DNA of 64,000 bases from DASSSQ01 sp963839285 (GCA_963839285.1 CAWIUN010000019.1:10814-74813); one strand, 5' to 3'. Shown: positions 1-7,759, numbered from the stretch's first letter. A program made the numbers and translations. Notes: a model not told the origin generated them from the sequence alone.

Positions 1-305
1 TCGACGGCGACGACGCCGAGCCCGGTCCAGAACGGACGGAACGAGGCCGTGAACGGGACGACCAGCTGCCCGAGCGAGAACGGCACCACCGCGTCGAGCG
101 CGATCGTCAGCACGTGGACGCCGATGAACGTCCCGGCGAGCAGCCCGGCGAAGCGGTGGACGTCCTCGAGCGCGAACGCCGGGAAGAGCCGGAAGCGCGT
201 CCTCGTCGAGAGCAGCATCCCGACGACGACGACGAGGGTCAGCAGCAGGTAGGCGACGACGCCGCCGGCCCGGGCGGCGTACCAGTCGACCGGTGCCGTC
301 GTCAT
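1..305 (-). CDS. Ferric-reductase-like transmembrane protein (partial)
   Basis: The first 101 residues of an integral membrane protein that runs off the left edge. Hydrophobic segments lie near residues 14-34, 52-70 and 81 onward. His50 and His64, in the stretch EDVHRFAGLLAGTFIGVH, are candidate heme b ligands as in ferric reductase-like/cytochrome b561-type domains. It starts at the ATG at 305, which overlaps the ApbE stop (ATGA), so the two are translationally coupled. The pairing with a flavin transferase suggests a membrane electron-transfer module. The family call is by pattern only; the C-terminal half is not visible. Confidence 0.6.
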   Translation of the reverse strand, partial: MTTAPVDWYAARAGGVVAYLLLTLVVVVGMLLSTRTRFRLFPAFALEDVHRFAGLLAGTFIGVHVLTIALDAVVPFSLGQLVVPFTASFRPFWTGLGVVAV

Positions 306-1150
306 GCCGCGCGGCGCTCGAGGCTGCGGTTCCAGCAGCCGTTCTGGAGGACGACGCCGTCCTCGGCGACGAAGCGCGCGGCGATCCCGCGCTCGTCGAG
401 CCAGGCGGGCCCGTCGTCGCCGTGCAGGAAGCCCGCCTTCGCGGCGACGTCGGCGGCGCGGCAGCTGCGGCCGACCGCGGTCACGTAGAGCCACTGCGAG
501 GCCGACGGCCGGCCCGTGCGCGGGTCGATCAGGTGGTGCAGCCGCTCGCCGCCGCGCCGCCAGGAGCGCGTCAGGATCCCGCTCGTCGCGACGGCTCCGT
601 GCTCGAGCGTGACCCGCTCGCCGTCCGGCAGCTCGACCGAGACCGGGGTGCCGCGGGCGGCGAGGTCGCCGCCCGCGGACACCGCTCCCCGGCCCGGCAG
701 GAGGGCCAGCGCGTCGTCGACCGCCATCCCCTTGACGACGCCGTTCAGGTCGAGCCGGAGCCCCGGTGGACGGCGGAGGATGCGGTCGCCGACGAGGATC
801 TGCGCCGGATCGGCGGAGCGGGGAGGGCGATACGCGCCCCCGTCGTCCGGCGCGAGCAGGGAGAAGTCGCGGTCGTAGCCGGCCGCCTCGAGGGCGGCGC
901 CGACCGTCGGCGTCACCAGCCCGTCCGTGAAGCGGGCGGCGCCGAGGGCGGCGCGGAGCGCGCGTCCGAACTCGGCCGAGATCGGCACGAGCGGGCCCTC
1001 TGCGCGGTTGACCCGCGAGAGCTCGCTGCCCGGGCGGAAGCGGCTGAAGATCGCCTCTCGCTCCTCGAAGAGGGCCTGGATCGCGGCGAGGCTCGCGTCG
1101 TCGGCCCCCGAGACGACGACGTCGCAGCCCATCGCGCGGAACGCGCTCAC
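302..1150 (-). CDS. apbE: FAD:protein FMN transferase (ApbE family)
   Basis: 282 residues. ApbE enzymes transfer FMN from FAD to a Thr/Ser of target redox proteins using Mg2+. Family signatures seen: an early FRAMGCDVVV strand, FSRFRPGSELSRVN, DLNGVVKGMAVDDAL, SAGGD and HLIDPRTGRPS. No signal peptide or lipobox is evident, so it is shorter than typical exported 330-residue forms. The GTG start at 1150 overlaps the upstream stop (GTGA), and its own stop overlaps the next start. It therefore sits between a small anchored protein and a ferric-reductase-like protein, whose FMN-bearing partner it may modify (inference). Confidence 0.85.
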   Translation of the reverse strand: MSAFRAMGCDVVVSGADDASLAAIQALFEEREAIFSRFRPGSELSRVNRAEGPLVPISAEFGRALRAALGAARFTDGLVTPTVGAALEAAGYDRDFSLLAPDDGGAYRPPRSADPAQILVGDRILRRPPGLRLDLNGVVKGMAVDDALALLPGRGAVSAGGDLAARGTPVSVELPDGERVTLEHGAVATSGILTRSWRRGGERLHHLIDPRTGRPSASQWLYVTAVGRSCRAADVAAKAGFLHGDDGPAWLDERGIAARFVAEDGVVLQNGCWNRSLERRAA

Positions 1151-1443
1151 GAGGTGCCGCTCCGCAGCGACGGGCCGGAGAAGCCGTCGTCCTGGCTCGG
1201 CGCGATCGAGCCGCCGCCGTACTCGTCGCCCTGGGAGTCGTAGCTCTCGGCGGCGGGCGGCGCGGTGTTCGAGGCCTGGCTCGGCACGACCGCCTGCGGG
1301 GCCTGGGCCGCCGCGGGGTGCGAGAGCCGCGCCAGCGCGAGGAGGACGCCGAAGGCGCCGACCGCGCCGCCGGCCAGGAGCACCTTGACGGCGTCGGCGC
1401 GCTCGCGGGCCGCGGCGATGCGGGTCTGGGCCTGCTCGGTCAT
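1147..1443 (-). CDS. Small single-pass membrane protein
   Basis: 98 residues: a charged N-terminus (MTEQAQTRIAAARERAD), one hydrophobic segment at about 19-40, then a Pro/Ala/Ser/Gly-rich tail likely outside the membrane. It is the first gene of the apbE operon and is coupled to apbE by a GTGA overlap. ApbE targets are FMN-bearing and often extracytoplasmic, but no clear [S/T]-G-A-[S/T] acceptor motif is visible, so a role as flavin carrier is only a possibility. No family recognised. Confidence 0.65.
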   Translation of the reverse strand: MTEQAQTRIAAARERADAVKVLLAGGAVGAFGVLLALARLSHPAAAQAPQAVVPSQASNTAPPAAESYDSQGDEYGGGSIAPSQDDGFSGPSLRSGTS

Positions 1444-1645
1444 GGCTCCAGGGAACCGCACCGGCATGAGAAGCGGTTGAAGAGCGGCTAAGAAGCGCTC
1501 TAAGAATGCCGTCGCCCGCGCGCTCGAGGCTGCCGGGAGGACCCGCGCGGCAGGCGGCGAAAGGCGACCGGCCACGACCTTCGAGCTCCCCGCCCACGCG
1601 CGTCTGCCGCTCCGTCCGATCGCGGTCAAGGTCCTGCCGGCCTTC

Positions 1646-2395
1646 GTGCTGGCGGCGCTCGTCGCGGGGTTCCTCCCCGGCGGCGACGGGGGCTCCTCGC
1701 CGCCGGCGCGGACGCTGCTCGTCGCGGCCGCCCTCGTGACGCTGCTGACGACCACGGCGCTCTACCTGGTGCTGCGGCTCGACCTGCGGCTGCCGCTCGG
1801 CGTCGCCCTGACGGCCGTCGCCTACAACGCGCTCGTCGTCGCGCTCAAGTTCGTCCTCGGCCCGCTCGGCCTCTACGAGGAGAACCGGGTGCGCGACTTC
1901 GACTCGGTCTTCGCTCCCGACAGCCTCGGAGCCGCGCTCCTCGCCGCGGCGCTCGTCTTCGGCCTCTACCTCGGCGCCTTCGTCCTCCTCTACCTGCTCG
2001 TCCGCGGGCGGCTGCGGGCGCCGCGGCTGACCGGCCGCCGCGCCGGCCGGATCGCGGTCGCGGTGGTCGTCGGGGCGCTCCTGCTCGCGACCGGCGGCGC
2101 GGGCCTGCTGCTGCTGCCGCTCGCCGTCGCCGGCGCCGGGCTCGGCTACCTCGGGTTCGTGCTGTCGTCGGGCTGGGCGCTCCTGATCGGGATCGCGGTC
2201 GCCGGCGCCGCCTCGCTCGCCGGCCTCGCGCTCCAGGGCGCCCGCGAGCGGGCGGAGGCGGTCGGGGACGCCGCGCTGCTCGTCACCTTCTTCTGGATCG
2301 GCGTCGCCTTCCTCGCGCTCTACCACGTGCTCTGGGTCGTCTACATCCTCGTCCTCACCTCGATCTGGCCGCTGAAGACGGTGACGCCGAAGTGA
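1646..2395 (+). CDS. Polytopic membrane protein, unknown function
   Basis: About 249 residues from the GTG at 1646, with five or six hydrophobic segments separated by short Arg-rich loops (LRGRLRAPRLTGRRAGR). The frame is open upstream to 1481 and encodes plausible soluble sequence (TFELPAHARLPLRPIAVKV), but no ATG/GTG lies there, so the true start may be earlier. Its stop overlaps the GTG of the UbiA-type prenyltransferase (GTGA at 2392-2395), so the two genes are likely co-translated. I do not recognise the family. Confidence 0.6.
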   Translation: MLAALVAGFLPGGDGGSSPPARTLLVAAALVTLLTTTALYLVLRLDLRLPLGVALTAVAYNALVVALKFVLGPLGLYEENRVRDFDSVFAPDSLGAALLAAALVFGLYLGAFVLLYLLVRGRLRAPRLTGRRAGRIAVAVVVGALLLATGGAGLLLLPLAVAGAGLGYLGFVLSSGWALLIGIAVAGAASLAGLALQGARERAEAVGDAALLVTFFWIGVAFLALYHVLWVVYILVLTSIWPLKTVTPK

Positions 2396-3372
2396 GGCTC
2401 GCGGCGCTGCTCGTGCGGATGGTGCGCTACCGCGTCGCCGCGATGATCTGGCTCTTCTTCCTGCTCGGCGGCGCGGGCGCCGGCATCCTCGAGCGACCCG
2501 GGCGCACGTTCGCGCTCGCGCTCGCGGCGCTCGCGTGCCTCTACGCGTCGGCGACGAGCGTCAACGACCTGGCGGACGAGGACGTCGACCGCATCAACCA
2601 TCCGGGCGACCCCGGACGCCCGCTCGTCGTCGGCGGCGCGAGCCGGCGCGACCTGTGGCTCGTGCACGCGCTCGCGGGCGCCGGCGCGCTCCTGCTCACG
2701 GCGCCGATCGGCGGCGCCGCAGTCGCGCTGGCCGCCGCCTCGCTGGTCGTCTCGTGGGCGTACTCGCTGCCGCCGCTGCGGCTCTCCTACCGCACCTGGC
2801 TCTGCCCGCTCGCCCTCGCGCTCGCCTACGTCGCGATCCCCTACGGGCTCGGGCTCGCGGTCGCCGGCGAGCGGCCGCGCGGCCACGACCTCGTCCTCGG
2901 CGGCGCGCTCGGCTGCCTCTTCCTCGCCCGCATCGTGCTCAAGGACTTCCGCGACCGGGAGGGCGACGCCGCCTACGCCAAGCCGACGGCGCTGCTGCGC
3001 TTCGGCGAGGGCGCCGTCTGCGCGGCGAGCGCGGCCGCGCTCCTCGCCGGCGACGCGCTCCTGCTCGTCGCGCTGCACGCGCCGCTCGCGCTCGCCCTGC
3101 TCGTCCAGGCGCACGTGCTCGCGATCGCCGCGATGCTCGTCCGCCTCCGCCGCGCCCGCGACGGCCGCACCGAGCAGCTCGCGATCGGCACCGGCGCCAA
3201 GGTCGGCAACGGCCTGCTCCTCTGCGTCCTCGCCTGGATCGCGCTCGAGGCGCACGGGACGCCGGCGGCCGACCGCACGGTCGTCGTCGCCGCCCTCGCC
3301 GCGCTCGTCGGAGCCGCCTTCGCCGCCCTCGTCGCCGACCCGGAGCGGGCCGCGATCGCCTACAAGGGCTAG
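2392..3372 (+). CDS. UbiA-family prenyltransferase
   Basis: 326 residues with about eight hydrophobic segments. UbiA enzymes are membrane aromatic prenyltransferases that bind prenyl diphosphate through two Asp-rich motifs. The first is NDLADEDVD (Asn58, Asp59, Asp62, Asp66) and the second is DFRDREGD (Asp185, Asp188, Asp192). The substrate (quinone head group, heme, polyprenol) cannot be read from sequence. The GTG start is coupled to the preceding membrane protein. The TAG stop lies inside the left arm of the palindromic repeat at 3369-3540. Confidence 0.8.
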   Translation: MRLAALLVRMVRYRVAAMIWLFFLLGGAGAGILERPGRTFALALAALACLYASATSVNDLADEDVDRINHPGDPGRPLVVGGASRRDLWLVHALAGAGALLLTAPIGGAAVALAAASLVVSWAYSLPPLRLSYRTWLCPLALALAYVAIPYGLGLAVAGERPRGHDLVLGGALGCLFLARIVLKDFRDREGDAAYAKPTALLRFGEGAVCAASAAALLAGDALLLVALHAPLALALLVQAHVLAIAAMLVRLRRARDGRTEQLAIGTGAKVGNGLLLCVLAWIALEAHGTPAADRTVVVAALAALVGAAFAALVADPERAAIAYKG

Positions 3373-3540
3373 AGGCTTGATGCGCATCGGCCGTGGCCGC
3401 GGACGTACCGCCCCAGGCGCGGCGCCAGGCCGCACCGGCGTCCTCACACGTGCAACCAGCAGGCGCCACGGACGCCGGCGCGCCCTGGCTTGGCCTGGAA
3501 CGGCCCCGCTGGGGACGCCCAATACGCATCAAGCCTCTAG
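3369..3540. repeat. Palindromic element with 16-bp terminal inverted repeats (copy 1)
   Basis: The ends are CTAGAGGCTTGATGCG (3369-3384) and its exact reverse complement (3525-3540). Nested stems lie inside: CCAGGCC 3425-3431 with GGCCTGG 3492-3498, and CCGGCGTCC 3435-3443 with GGACGCCGG 3470-3478. The outer CTAG of each arm supplies the TAG stop of a flanking convergent gene (UbiA at 3370-3372, beta-propeller gene at 3537-3539). Related copies are at 16006-16059 and 53788-53885. It could act as a bidirectional terminator or be a non-autonomous mobile palindrome. Confidence 0.75.
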
Positions 3541-4457
3541 GACGGCAGCCCGTAGACGGTGCTCGCGTCGAAGAAGCTGACCCAGGCGCGGCCGTCCGCG
3601 ACGACGACGTCGGTGTTCGCGTCGGAGAGCACGCCCGCCTCCGCGACCTGGCGCGTGCTCGGGTCGCGCGGCGAGCCCGTGTCGAAGACGGTCAGCGTCG
3701 GCCCGTCGTCGTTCGCGACGTAGAGCCGGCCCCCGGCGAGCGTCAGCCCGTCCGGCCCGCCCTCGACGGGCACCCGCGCGGTCACCTTCCCCGTCGCGGT
3801 GTCGAGGCGCACGACCTCGCCGCCCGTCGTGCACGCGACCCAGATCGCCCGTCCGTCCGGCGCCATCGCCTGCGCGCCGCCGCAGGCCTCGAGCGCCCGC
3901 CCGACCGCGCCGGTCGCGGGATCGACCGGGATCAGGCGCCCGCCCGCGTAGTCGCTGACCCAGAGCCGCCCGTCCGCGACGGCGACGAGCCGCGGCTCGA
4001 AGGCCTCGCGCAGCTCGACCCGGCGCACGACCCGCGCCCGCCGCGGGTCGACGGCGACGAGCTCGTGCGGCCGCTGCAGCACCACCCAGACGAGCCCGCC
4101 CGCGACGGCGATCCCCTCCGGCTCCTCGCCGACCCGCACCCGCGCCGTCACCTGCATCCGCGCCGTGTCGATCCGGGCGACCGAGCCGGCGCCGAACTCG
4201 CTCACCCAGAGGTCGCCGCCGTCGAGCGCGAGCCGCAGCGGGATCGCGGCGGTCGCCGCCGAGCCGACGAGCTTGCCGCTCCGCGCGTCGAGCGCGACGA
4301 CGCCGACCGCGCCGCTCGTCACCGTCGCGTAGACGCGGCCTCCGTCCGCCGCGAGCCCGACCGGCGTCCCCGGCAGCCTGGTCGTGGTCGCGCCGGGGCC
4401 GCCGCCGCCGCAGCCGGCGAGCAGCGCGACGGCGAGGGCCGCAGGCAGTCGGCGCAC
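3537..4457 (-). CDS. Beta-propeller lipoprotein (NHL/YVTN-like repeats)
   Basis: 306 residues from the GTG at 4457. A short lipoprotein signal has lipobox LAGC with Cys16, followed by a Gly-rich linker. The rest is built of repeated units such as GLAADGGRVYATVTSG, LALDGGDLWVSEFGAGSVARIDT and GRLWVSDYAGGRLIPVDP, typical of six- or seven-bladed propellers exposed outside the membrane. An upstream in-frame start exists, but this one puts the signal peptide at the N-terminus. It diverges from gloA with 49 bp between starts. Ligand or partner unknown. Confidence 0.8.
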   Translation of the reverse strand: MRRLPAALAVALLAGCGGGGPGATTTRLPGTPVGLAADGGRVYATVTSGAVGVVALDARSGKLVGSAATAAIPLRLALDGGDLWVSEFGAGSVARIDTARMQVTARVRVGEEPEGIAVAGGLVWVVLQRPHELVAVDPRRARVVRRVELREAFEPRLVAVADGRLWVSDYAGGRLIPVDPATGAVGRALEACGGAQAMAPDGRAIWVACTTGGEVVRLDTATGKVTARVPVEGGPDGLTLAGGRLYVANDDGPTLTVFDTGSPRDPSTRQVAEAGVLSDANTDVVVADGRAWVSFFDASTVYGLPS

Positions 4458-4506
4458 GACCGCAGCATCGCCGCGGCGCCCTGCCCGGGGCCAATACGAT
4501 CTCTGC

Positions 4507-4899
4507 ATGACCCGCTACCTGCACACGATGCTCCGCATCACCGACCCCGACAGGAGCCGCGCCTTCTACGAGGCGCTCGGCCTCGAGTTCCGCCGCGACA
4601 TGGACATCGTCCGGAACGGCGAGAAGGAGGCGACGAACTACTTCTTCGGCGTCCCCGGCCAGGAGGAGGAGCTCGAGCTCACCTACAACCACGACGGCCG
4701 CTCCTACGAGCTCGGAACCGCCTACGGCCACGTCGCCTTCGCGGTCGACGACCTCGCCGCGACGCTCGAGCAGCTCGGAAGCCAGGGCATCCAGCCCGAG
4801 CGCGAGCCCTACCGCGTCCGCGAGGGCGGCTCGCTGCTCTGCTTCGTCCAGGACCCGGACGGCTACCGGATCGAGCTGATCGACCGCAGCGGGAAGTAG
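4507..4899 (+). CDS. gloA: Lactoylglutathione lyase (glyoxalase I)
   Basis: 130 residues, the usual length for bacterial GloA. Metal ligands match the E. coli pattern: His6 (YLHTMLRITD), Glu57 (ELELTYN), His75 (TAYGHVAFAVDD) and Glu123 (DPDGYRIELID). The enzyme isomerises the methylglyoxal-thiol hemithioacetal. In actinobacteria the thiol may not be glutathione. The last 44 bp and the following 34 bp are duplicated at 6005-6082, beside a recombinase fragment. The single-domain VOC fold and near-complete motif match make the call firm. Confidence 0.9.
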   Translation: MTRYLHTMLRITDPDRSRAFYEALGLEFRRDMDIVRNGEKEATNYFFGVPGQEEELELTYNHDGRSYELGTAYGHVAFAVDDLAATLEQLGSQGIQPEREPYRVREGGSLLCFVQDPDGYRIELIDRSGK

Positions 4900-4933
4900 C
4901 CGCAGGAGTCGAATCGGCGAGGCGAGAATCTCG
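4856..4933 (+). repeat. 78-bp direct repeat, copy 1 (gloA 3' end)
   Basis: Bases 4856-4933 recur at 6005-6082 with only two mismatches (4869-4870). The repeat covers the last codons and stop of gloA plus 34 bp downstream, ending in GAGAATCTCG. Duplicated gene 3' ends bracketing foreign DNA are typical of attL/attR of elements that integrate into the ends of genes. That reading is an inference here. Confidence 0.85.
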
Positions 4934-4950
4934 ATTTCGCATTCCGCCTT

Positions 4951-5127
4951 TCAGAAGCGTAGAGGCGCGTGTCTCAGCCGGACGGTGAATTGCGGGCGCT
5001 GCCAGCCGTATGGTGGCCTCCAGCTCTCCCAGCCTGTCGGCCAGCGTCGCTCAGCAATCACTCGTGCATCCTCCGTACGGAGTAGCTCAGCGTCTTCAGG
5101 CCTGAGGCGCCCGACCGGCACAGCCAT
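4951..5127 (-). CDS. Small hypothetical protein in gloA insertion
   Basis: 58 codons starting at MAVPVGRLRPEDAELL and ending PFTVRLRH-like with several Trp (RRWPTGWESWRPPYGW). Codon choice is less GC3-biased than the flanking backbone. The frame is open upstream to about 5190 (PDPDEFE). A second overlapping minus frame begins with the GTG at 5249 (NLETPHVFGKTTVTTSDGILDIWIP), so the two may be parts of one frameshifted gene. No family recognised. Confidence 0.3.
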   Translation of the reverse strand: MAVPVGRLRPEDAELLRTEDARVIAERRWPTGWESWRPPYGWQRPQFTVRLRHAPLRF

Positions 5128-5340
5128 CTCGAACTCGTCCGGGTCCGGCCGATGGGTTCGCCCGTATCGGCTGGAATCCAGATGTCGAGGATGCCGTCAC
5201 TCGTCGTGACGGTCGTCTTGCCGAAGACGTGCGGGGTTTCGAGATTCACGTACTACCCAGATGGTCGTCCCGCTTCGAGCAGGATGGAGAAAGAGTGTTG
5301 GTCGCCGCCGGTGGAGAGTCATCACGAAGTCGGTGGTTCG

Positions 5341-5502
5341 CTATTTCCGCAGTACGGTCGCTTGGCGGGTGCGCTCGGCGTTCTTCGAGTGGGACGGCAC
5401 GGAGCTCGCGTCCGTCTGCGAGCGCCGGACGAGCCGCTCGGTTCCCTCGGCGTACGATACGTCACGGCTGATCTTCCGTGTTCCGATCACGTAGAGCGGC
5501 AT
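5341..5502 (-). CDS. Small hypothetical protein in gloA insertion
   Basis: 53 residues from the ATG at 5502 (MPLYVIGTRKISRDVSYAEG), basic and polar throughout, with no hydrophobic segment. It lies on the same strand as the other small frames of this insert. A second overlapping minus frame starts at a GTG just upstream and codes about 30 residues, so which frame is used is uncertain. No family recognised. Confidence 0.3.
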   Translation of the reverse strand: MPLYVIGTRKISRDVSYAEGTERLVRRSQTDASSVPSHSKNAERTRQATVLRK

Positions 5503-5668
5503 GCGTTCTACTGAACTCGCCGGTCTCCGCCAGGTGGCGTTCGACGGCAGTCACGCCGCCGCCTAGGAGCTCAGACTTACGGGATTAGCGGGATGGCCAA
5601 TCTCGGCGACGATCGCAACATCCAGTGACGGTGGGAACGAGAACCGCCGTTCGCGGTCGCCGTGCGAG

Positions 5669-5809
5669 CTAGCGCCGAGAAGCGTCTGCGTCCAGCTTCG
5701 CCTGTGCGCGTTCCGCGAGTTCGCGTGTCCGGGCCGCGTTCGCGAGCGTGCGTTGCCGCGCCGCCTTCGATTCAGCCCGCTCAGCCTCCGTTAGCTTCTT
5801 CTTCGCCAT
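5669..5809 (-). CDS. Small Lys/Arg/Ala-rich protein
   Basis: 46 residues (MAKKKLTEAERAESKAAR...), a highly charged sequence predicted to be helical. A very strong ribosome binding site, GAGGAGGAAG, sits 4 bp before the ATG at 5809, which is the main reason to call it. It overlaps the 3' end of the gene upstream (5781-5918) by 29 bp, so the two form a small operon. Short basic helical proteins like this often accompany integrated elements. Function unknown. Confidence 0.5.
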   Translation of the reverse strand: MAKKKLTEAERAESKAARQRTLANAARTRELAERAQAKLDADASRR

Positions 5810-5918
5810 CGTCTTCCTCCTCGAGCAGCCGTTCGATCCGCGACACGGTTGCTGCGATGTCGCTCACGTTGAAGAGTAGGGCAACGACCTCTACGCGCTC
5901 GATTACCGGCTCGGCCAC
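5781..5918 (-). CDS. Small acidic coiled protein
   Basis: 45 residues from the GTG at 5918, preceded by AAGGA. The sequence VIERVEVVALLFNVSDIAATV then SRIERLLEEEDDGEEEANG shows an amphipathic helix and an acidic tail. The tail DNA also carries the ribosome binding site of the next gene (5669-5809). The opposite charge of the two products suggests they could interact (inference). No family recognised. Confidence 0.5.
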   Translation of the reverse strand: MAEPVIERVEVVALLFNVSDIAATVSRIERLLEEEDDGEEEANGG

Positions 5919-6004
5919 GCCAGGAGCATCCTTCGCTCGGTTTCGTGGCGCAAGTGCCGGATCCAGGCGTGTCCGCCTCGTTCATCTCCACTCTCGCGCC
6001 TACT

Positions 6005-6082
6005 CGGACGGCTACCGCGTCGAGCTGATCGACCGCAGCGGGAAGTAGCCGCAGGAGTCGAATCGGCGAGGCGAGAATCTCG
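6005..6082 (+). repeat. 78-bp direct repeat, copy 2 (gloA 3' remnant)
   Basis: Second copy of 4856-4933 (76/78 identical), carrying the codons for DGYRVELIDRSGK and the TAG at 6046-6048 without the rest of gloA. It ends exactly where sequence resembling a serine recombinase begins. Together with copy 1 it brackets 1,071 bp of unrelated DNA. Confidence 0.85.
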
Positions 6083-6198
6083 GCTATGAGCCGGACAAGC
6101 GCACGCTGCGGCCGGCCGAGGCTGCGATCGTCAGGGAGTGCGTGCGCCGCTTCCGCGCCGGGCAGTCGCTGCGCTCGATCGTGACCGGACGACGCTGA
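6079..6198 (+). pseudogene. Serine recombinase fragment
   Basis: About 39 codons reading LGYEPDKRTLRPAEAA, IVRECVRRFRAGQSL and RSIVTGRR, then TGA. This resembles the start of the 'Recombinase' domain of large serine recombinases (FGYE.D...R..EA..VRE...R.L.G.SLRSIA). The catalytic resolvase domain, the zinc ribbon and the rest are absent, so it cannot be functional. It abuts the second 78-bp repeat and is the best evidence that this region was shaped by site-specific integration. Confidence 0.6.
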
Positions 6199-6423
6199 CC
6201 GCCGGCCCTCCGAACGCGTCACCGCCGAAGCGACCCCGAGTTACGTTGCTAGTTCAATAAAGAGAACCACCCCACCCGGCAGCCAGGCACCCGGCCGCGG
6301 CGGGCGGGCCGCCCTCCGGGCGGGACCGCCCCGCCGCCAGCCGCACGCCCCATCACCCGTCAGGCGTCAGCTCACGCACTCGCACAGGGACGGCGCAAGC
6401 TCGCGGCGCGGTATCGTATCGCG
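6199..6423. other. Intergenic DNA with GC-rich inverted repeat
   Basis: No gene seen. A relatively AT-rich patch (GTTGCTAGTTCAATAAAGAG, 6245-6264) is followed by a GC-rich imperfect inverted repeat around 6292-6345 (GGCGGGCGGGCCGCCC with later GGGACCGCCCC). This could fold into a hairpin in RNA. Confidence 0.4.
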
Positions 6424-6600
6424 ATGATTCTTCACCGCTACCTCGACTGGCGTAGGCGTCGGAACGAGAAGCGTGCCGAGCAGTACGCGTCCCTGAGCGA
6501 CCCTGAGCGGGCGGAGATCGCGCGGTTGCGAGAGGAACACAACCCGCTCAAAGAGATGGGCAGGCGGCGTGTGCCGCCACAGACGCGCGGCCGCTGGTGA
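6424..6600 (+). CDS. Small charged hypothetical protein
   Basis: 58 residues starting MILHRYLDWRRRRNEK, very rich in Arg and Glu, predicted to be one long helix (PERAEIARLREEHNPLKEM) with a basic tail. No membrane segment or metal motif. It stands alone between the recombinase fragment and hicA. The ATG at 6424 is the only good start. No family recognised; reality is supported by codon-like composition only. Confidence 0.4.
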   Translation: MILHRYLDWRRRRNEKRAEQYASLSDPERAEIARLREEHNPLKEMGRRRVPPQTRGRW

Positions 6601-6657
6601 TCGAGTCCCCAGCGGGCGGATGCTCATGTGACATTTCCTGAGCGCTCGCGCAGGCCA

Positions 6658-6852
6658 TCATCGGCCTGGTGGAGACGGGATCCCGAGCTGCCGGCAGATT
6701 GCGCGCGAGGTGCCGAGCGGAACTTCGCGATGGCGCGGCACCGGGGCGCGAAGATCGCGCGCGCGGTTCGACCAGATCGTGTGGCGGGCGCCCTCGCGAA
6801 TGATCTCACAGCCGTGCTCGGACAGGTGTCGCTCGAGTTCCTGGCGTCTCAA
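6658..6852 (-). CDS. hicA: HicA-family mRNA interferase toxin
   Basis: 64 residues, the normal length for HicA. It has the double-stranded RNA-binding-like layout: helix RRQELERHLSEHGCE, strands REGARHTIWSN with the catalytic-position His24, then PVPRHREVPLGTSRAICRQLGIP. HicA toxins cleave mRNA independently of the ribosome. It starts at a TTG that overlaps the HicB stop (TTGA at 6852-6849), so toxin translation depends on antitoxin translation. The antitoxin gene comes first here. Confidence 0.85.
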   Translation of the reverse strand: MRRQELERHLSEHGCEIIREGARHTIWSNRARDLRAPVPRHREVPLGTSRAICRQLGIPSPPGR

Positions 6853-7085
6853 GCAGCGGCCAGATCGATCGTGACCTGCTCCGCATGGCCTCCACCGATC
6901 GGCGGCTCGCGCCCTTCATCCCGATACGAAGCGATCATCTCGCGGGCCGCGTCCAGCAGCAGCTCGCGCGCTTCCTCGACGGTGCGTCCGCAGGTGACTA
7001 CCGCAGGCCACTCGGCAAGCTGCGCCATCGTCCAACCGTTCTCGTCTGGCGTGAAGACGGCCGTGAGGGTGAGCGTCTCTGGCAC
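6849..7085 (-). CDS. hicB: HicB-family antitoxin
   Basis: 78 residues from the GTG at 7085. It shows the partial RNase H-like HicB fold: TLTAVFTPDENGWTMAQLAEWPAVVTCGRT, then EEARELLLDAAREMI, and an acidic/aliphatic end. No C-terminal helix-turn-helix is present, so DNA binding would need the complex or another protein. It binds and neutralises HicA. It is coupled to hicA by a 4-bp overlap. An upstream in-frame start is possible. Confidence 0.85.
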   Translation of the reverse strand: MPETLTLTAVFTPDENGWTMAQLAEWPAVVTCGRTVEEARELLLDAAREMIASYRDEGREPPIGGGHAEQVTIDLAAA

Positions 7086-7287
7086 AGGTTCAGTATGCCC
7101 CCGTGAGGTGGTTCTGTCAGGCCCGGCGGGCCGGTCGCCGGGTGGATGGTTGCCGCGGTTCTTTCGCTGTTCGTGTTGCTCGCCGTCGCGGAGGCGGGCA
7201 ACCTCGGCGGCTGGCTTCGGAGTTCGTGCGTCATTGCTGGGCACTGGCGCAACCGACTGCATATGTCTGCTGCTGCGCGGGCGCGCG

Positions 7288-7677
7288 TTAGCCCGCGAAG
7301 ATCGCGTTCCAGGCGGCGGCGTCGTCGGGGTAGAGCCAGCGCTCGATCTGCCGTCCATCGCGATACCGAAAGACGCTGATCACGCGGGTGTGCGCATCGA
7401 CGCCGTCGCGGCGAGCGCCCATCGTGCTGACAGCGCAGACGTGACGGTCGCTTGCAAACACGTCGTCCTCGACAAGCCAGAATCCAAGAGTCTTGAGCTG
7501 CGTCAGCCAGGTAAGAACTGCATCGCGCCCTCGAATGGTTCCCGCCATCGGGTGCTCGCCGGGAACGTGCCATACGACCTCGGGCGCGATCACGCTCTCG
7601 ACCCTGTCCAGATCCCCGGATCGGAAGGCATCAGCAGTACGCCTGTACGCGAGAGCGTCGGGGTGTTCCTGCGCCAC
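7288..7677 (-). CDS. SnoaL-like / NTF2-like domain protein
   Basis: 129 residues from the GTG at 7677. Opening helix HPDALAYRRTADAFRSGDLDRV and strands PEVVWHVPGEHPMAGTIRGRDAV, HTRVISVFRYRDGRQIERWLY are typical of the cone-shaped alpha+beta SnoaL fold used by ketosteroid-isomerase-like enzymes and many small-molecule binding proteins. Ends with WNAIF. No partner gene indicates a substrate. Lies singly in the accessory region. Confidence 0.75.
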   Translation of the reverse strand: MAQEHPDALAYRRTADAFRSGDLDRVESVIAPEVVWHVPGEHPMAGTIRGRDAVLTWLTQLKTLGFWLVEDDVFASDRHVCAVSTMGARRDGVDAHTRVISVFRYRDGRQIERWLYPDDAAAWNAIFAG

Positions 7678-7759
7678 CGAGAGACCTTAGCCCGGGCGTC
7701 ATCCCGGAACTGTGAGACCGTCTCGGGTGTACACCCGCACAGTGGCCCAGCCGACGCAC

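Noticed and set aside
302..2326. A very long minus-strand open frame over the apbE region and the plus-strand membrane gene
   Set aside because: Only the apbE part has family motifs. The rest is Arg/Glu/Ala-rich reverse-strand sequence over a real plus-strand gene, as expected at this GC content.
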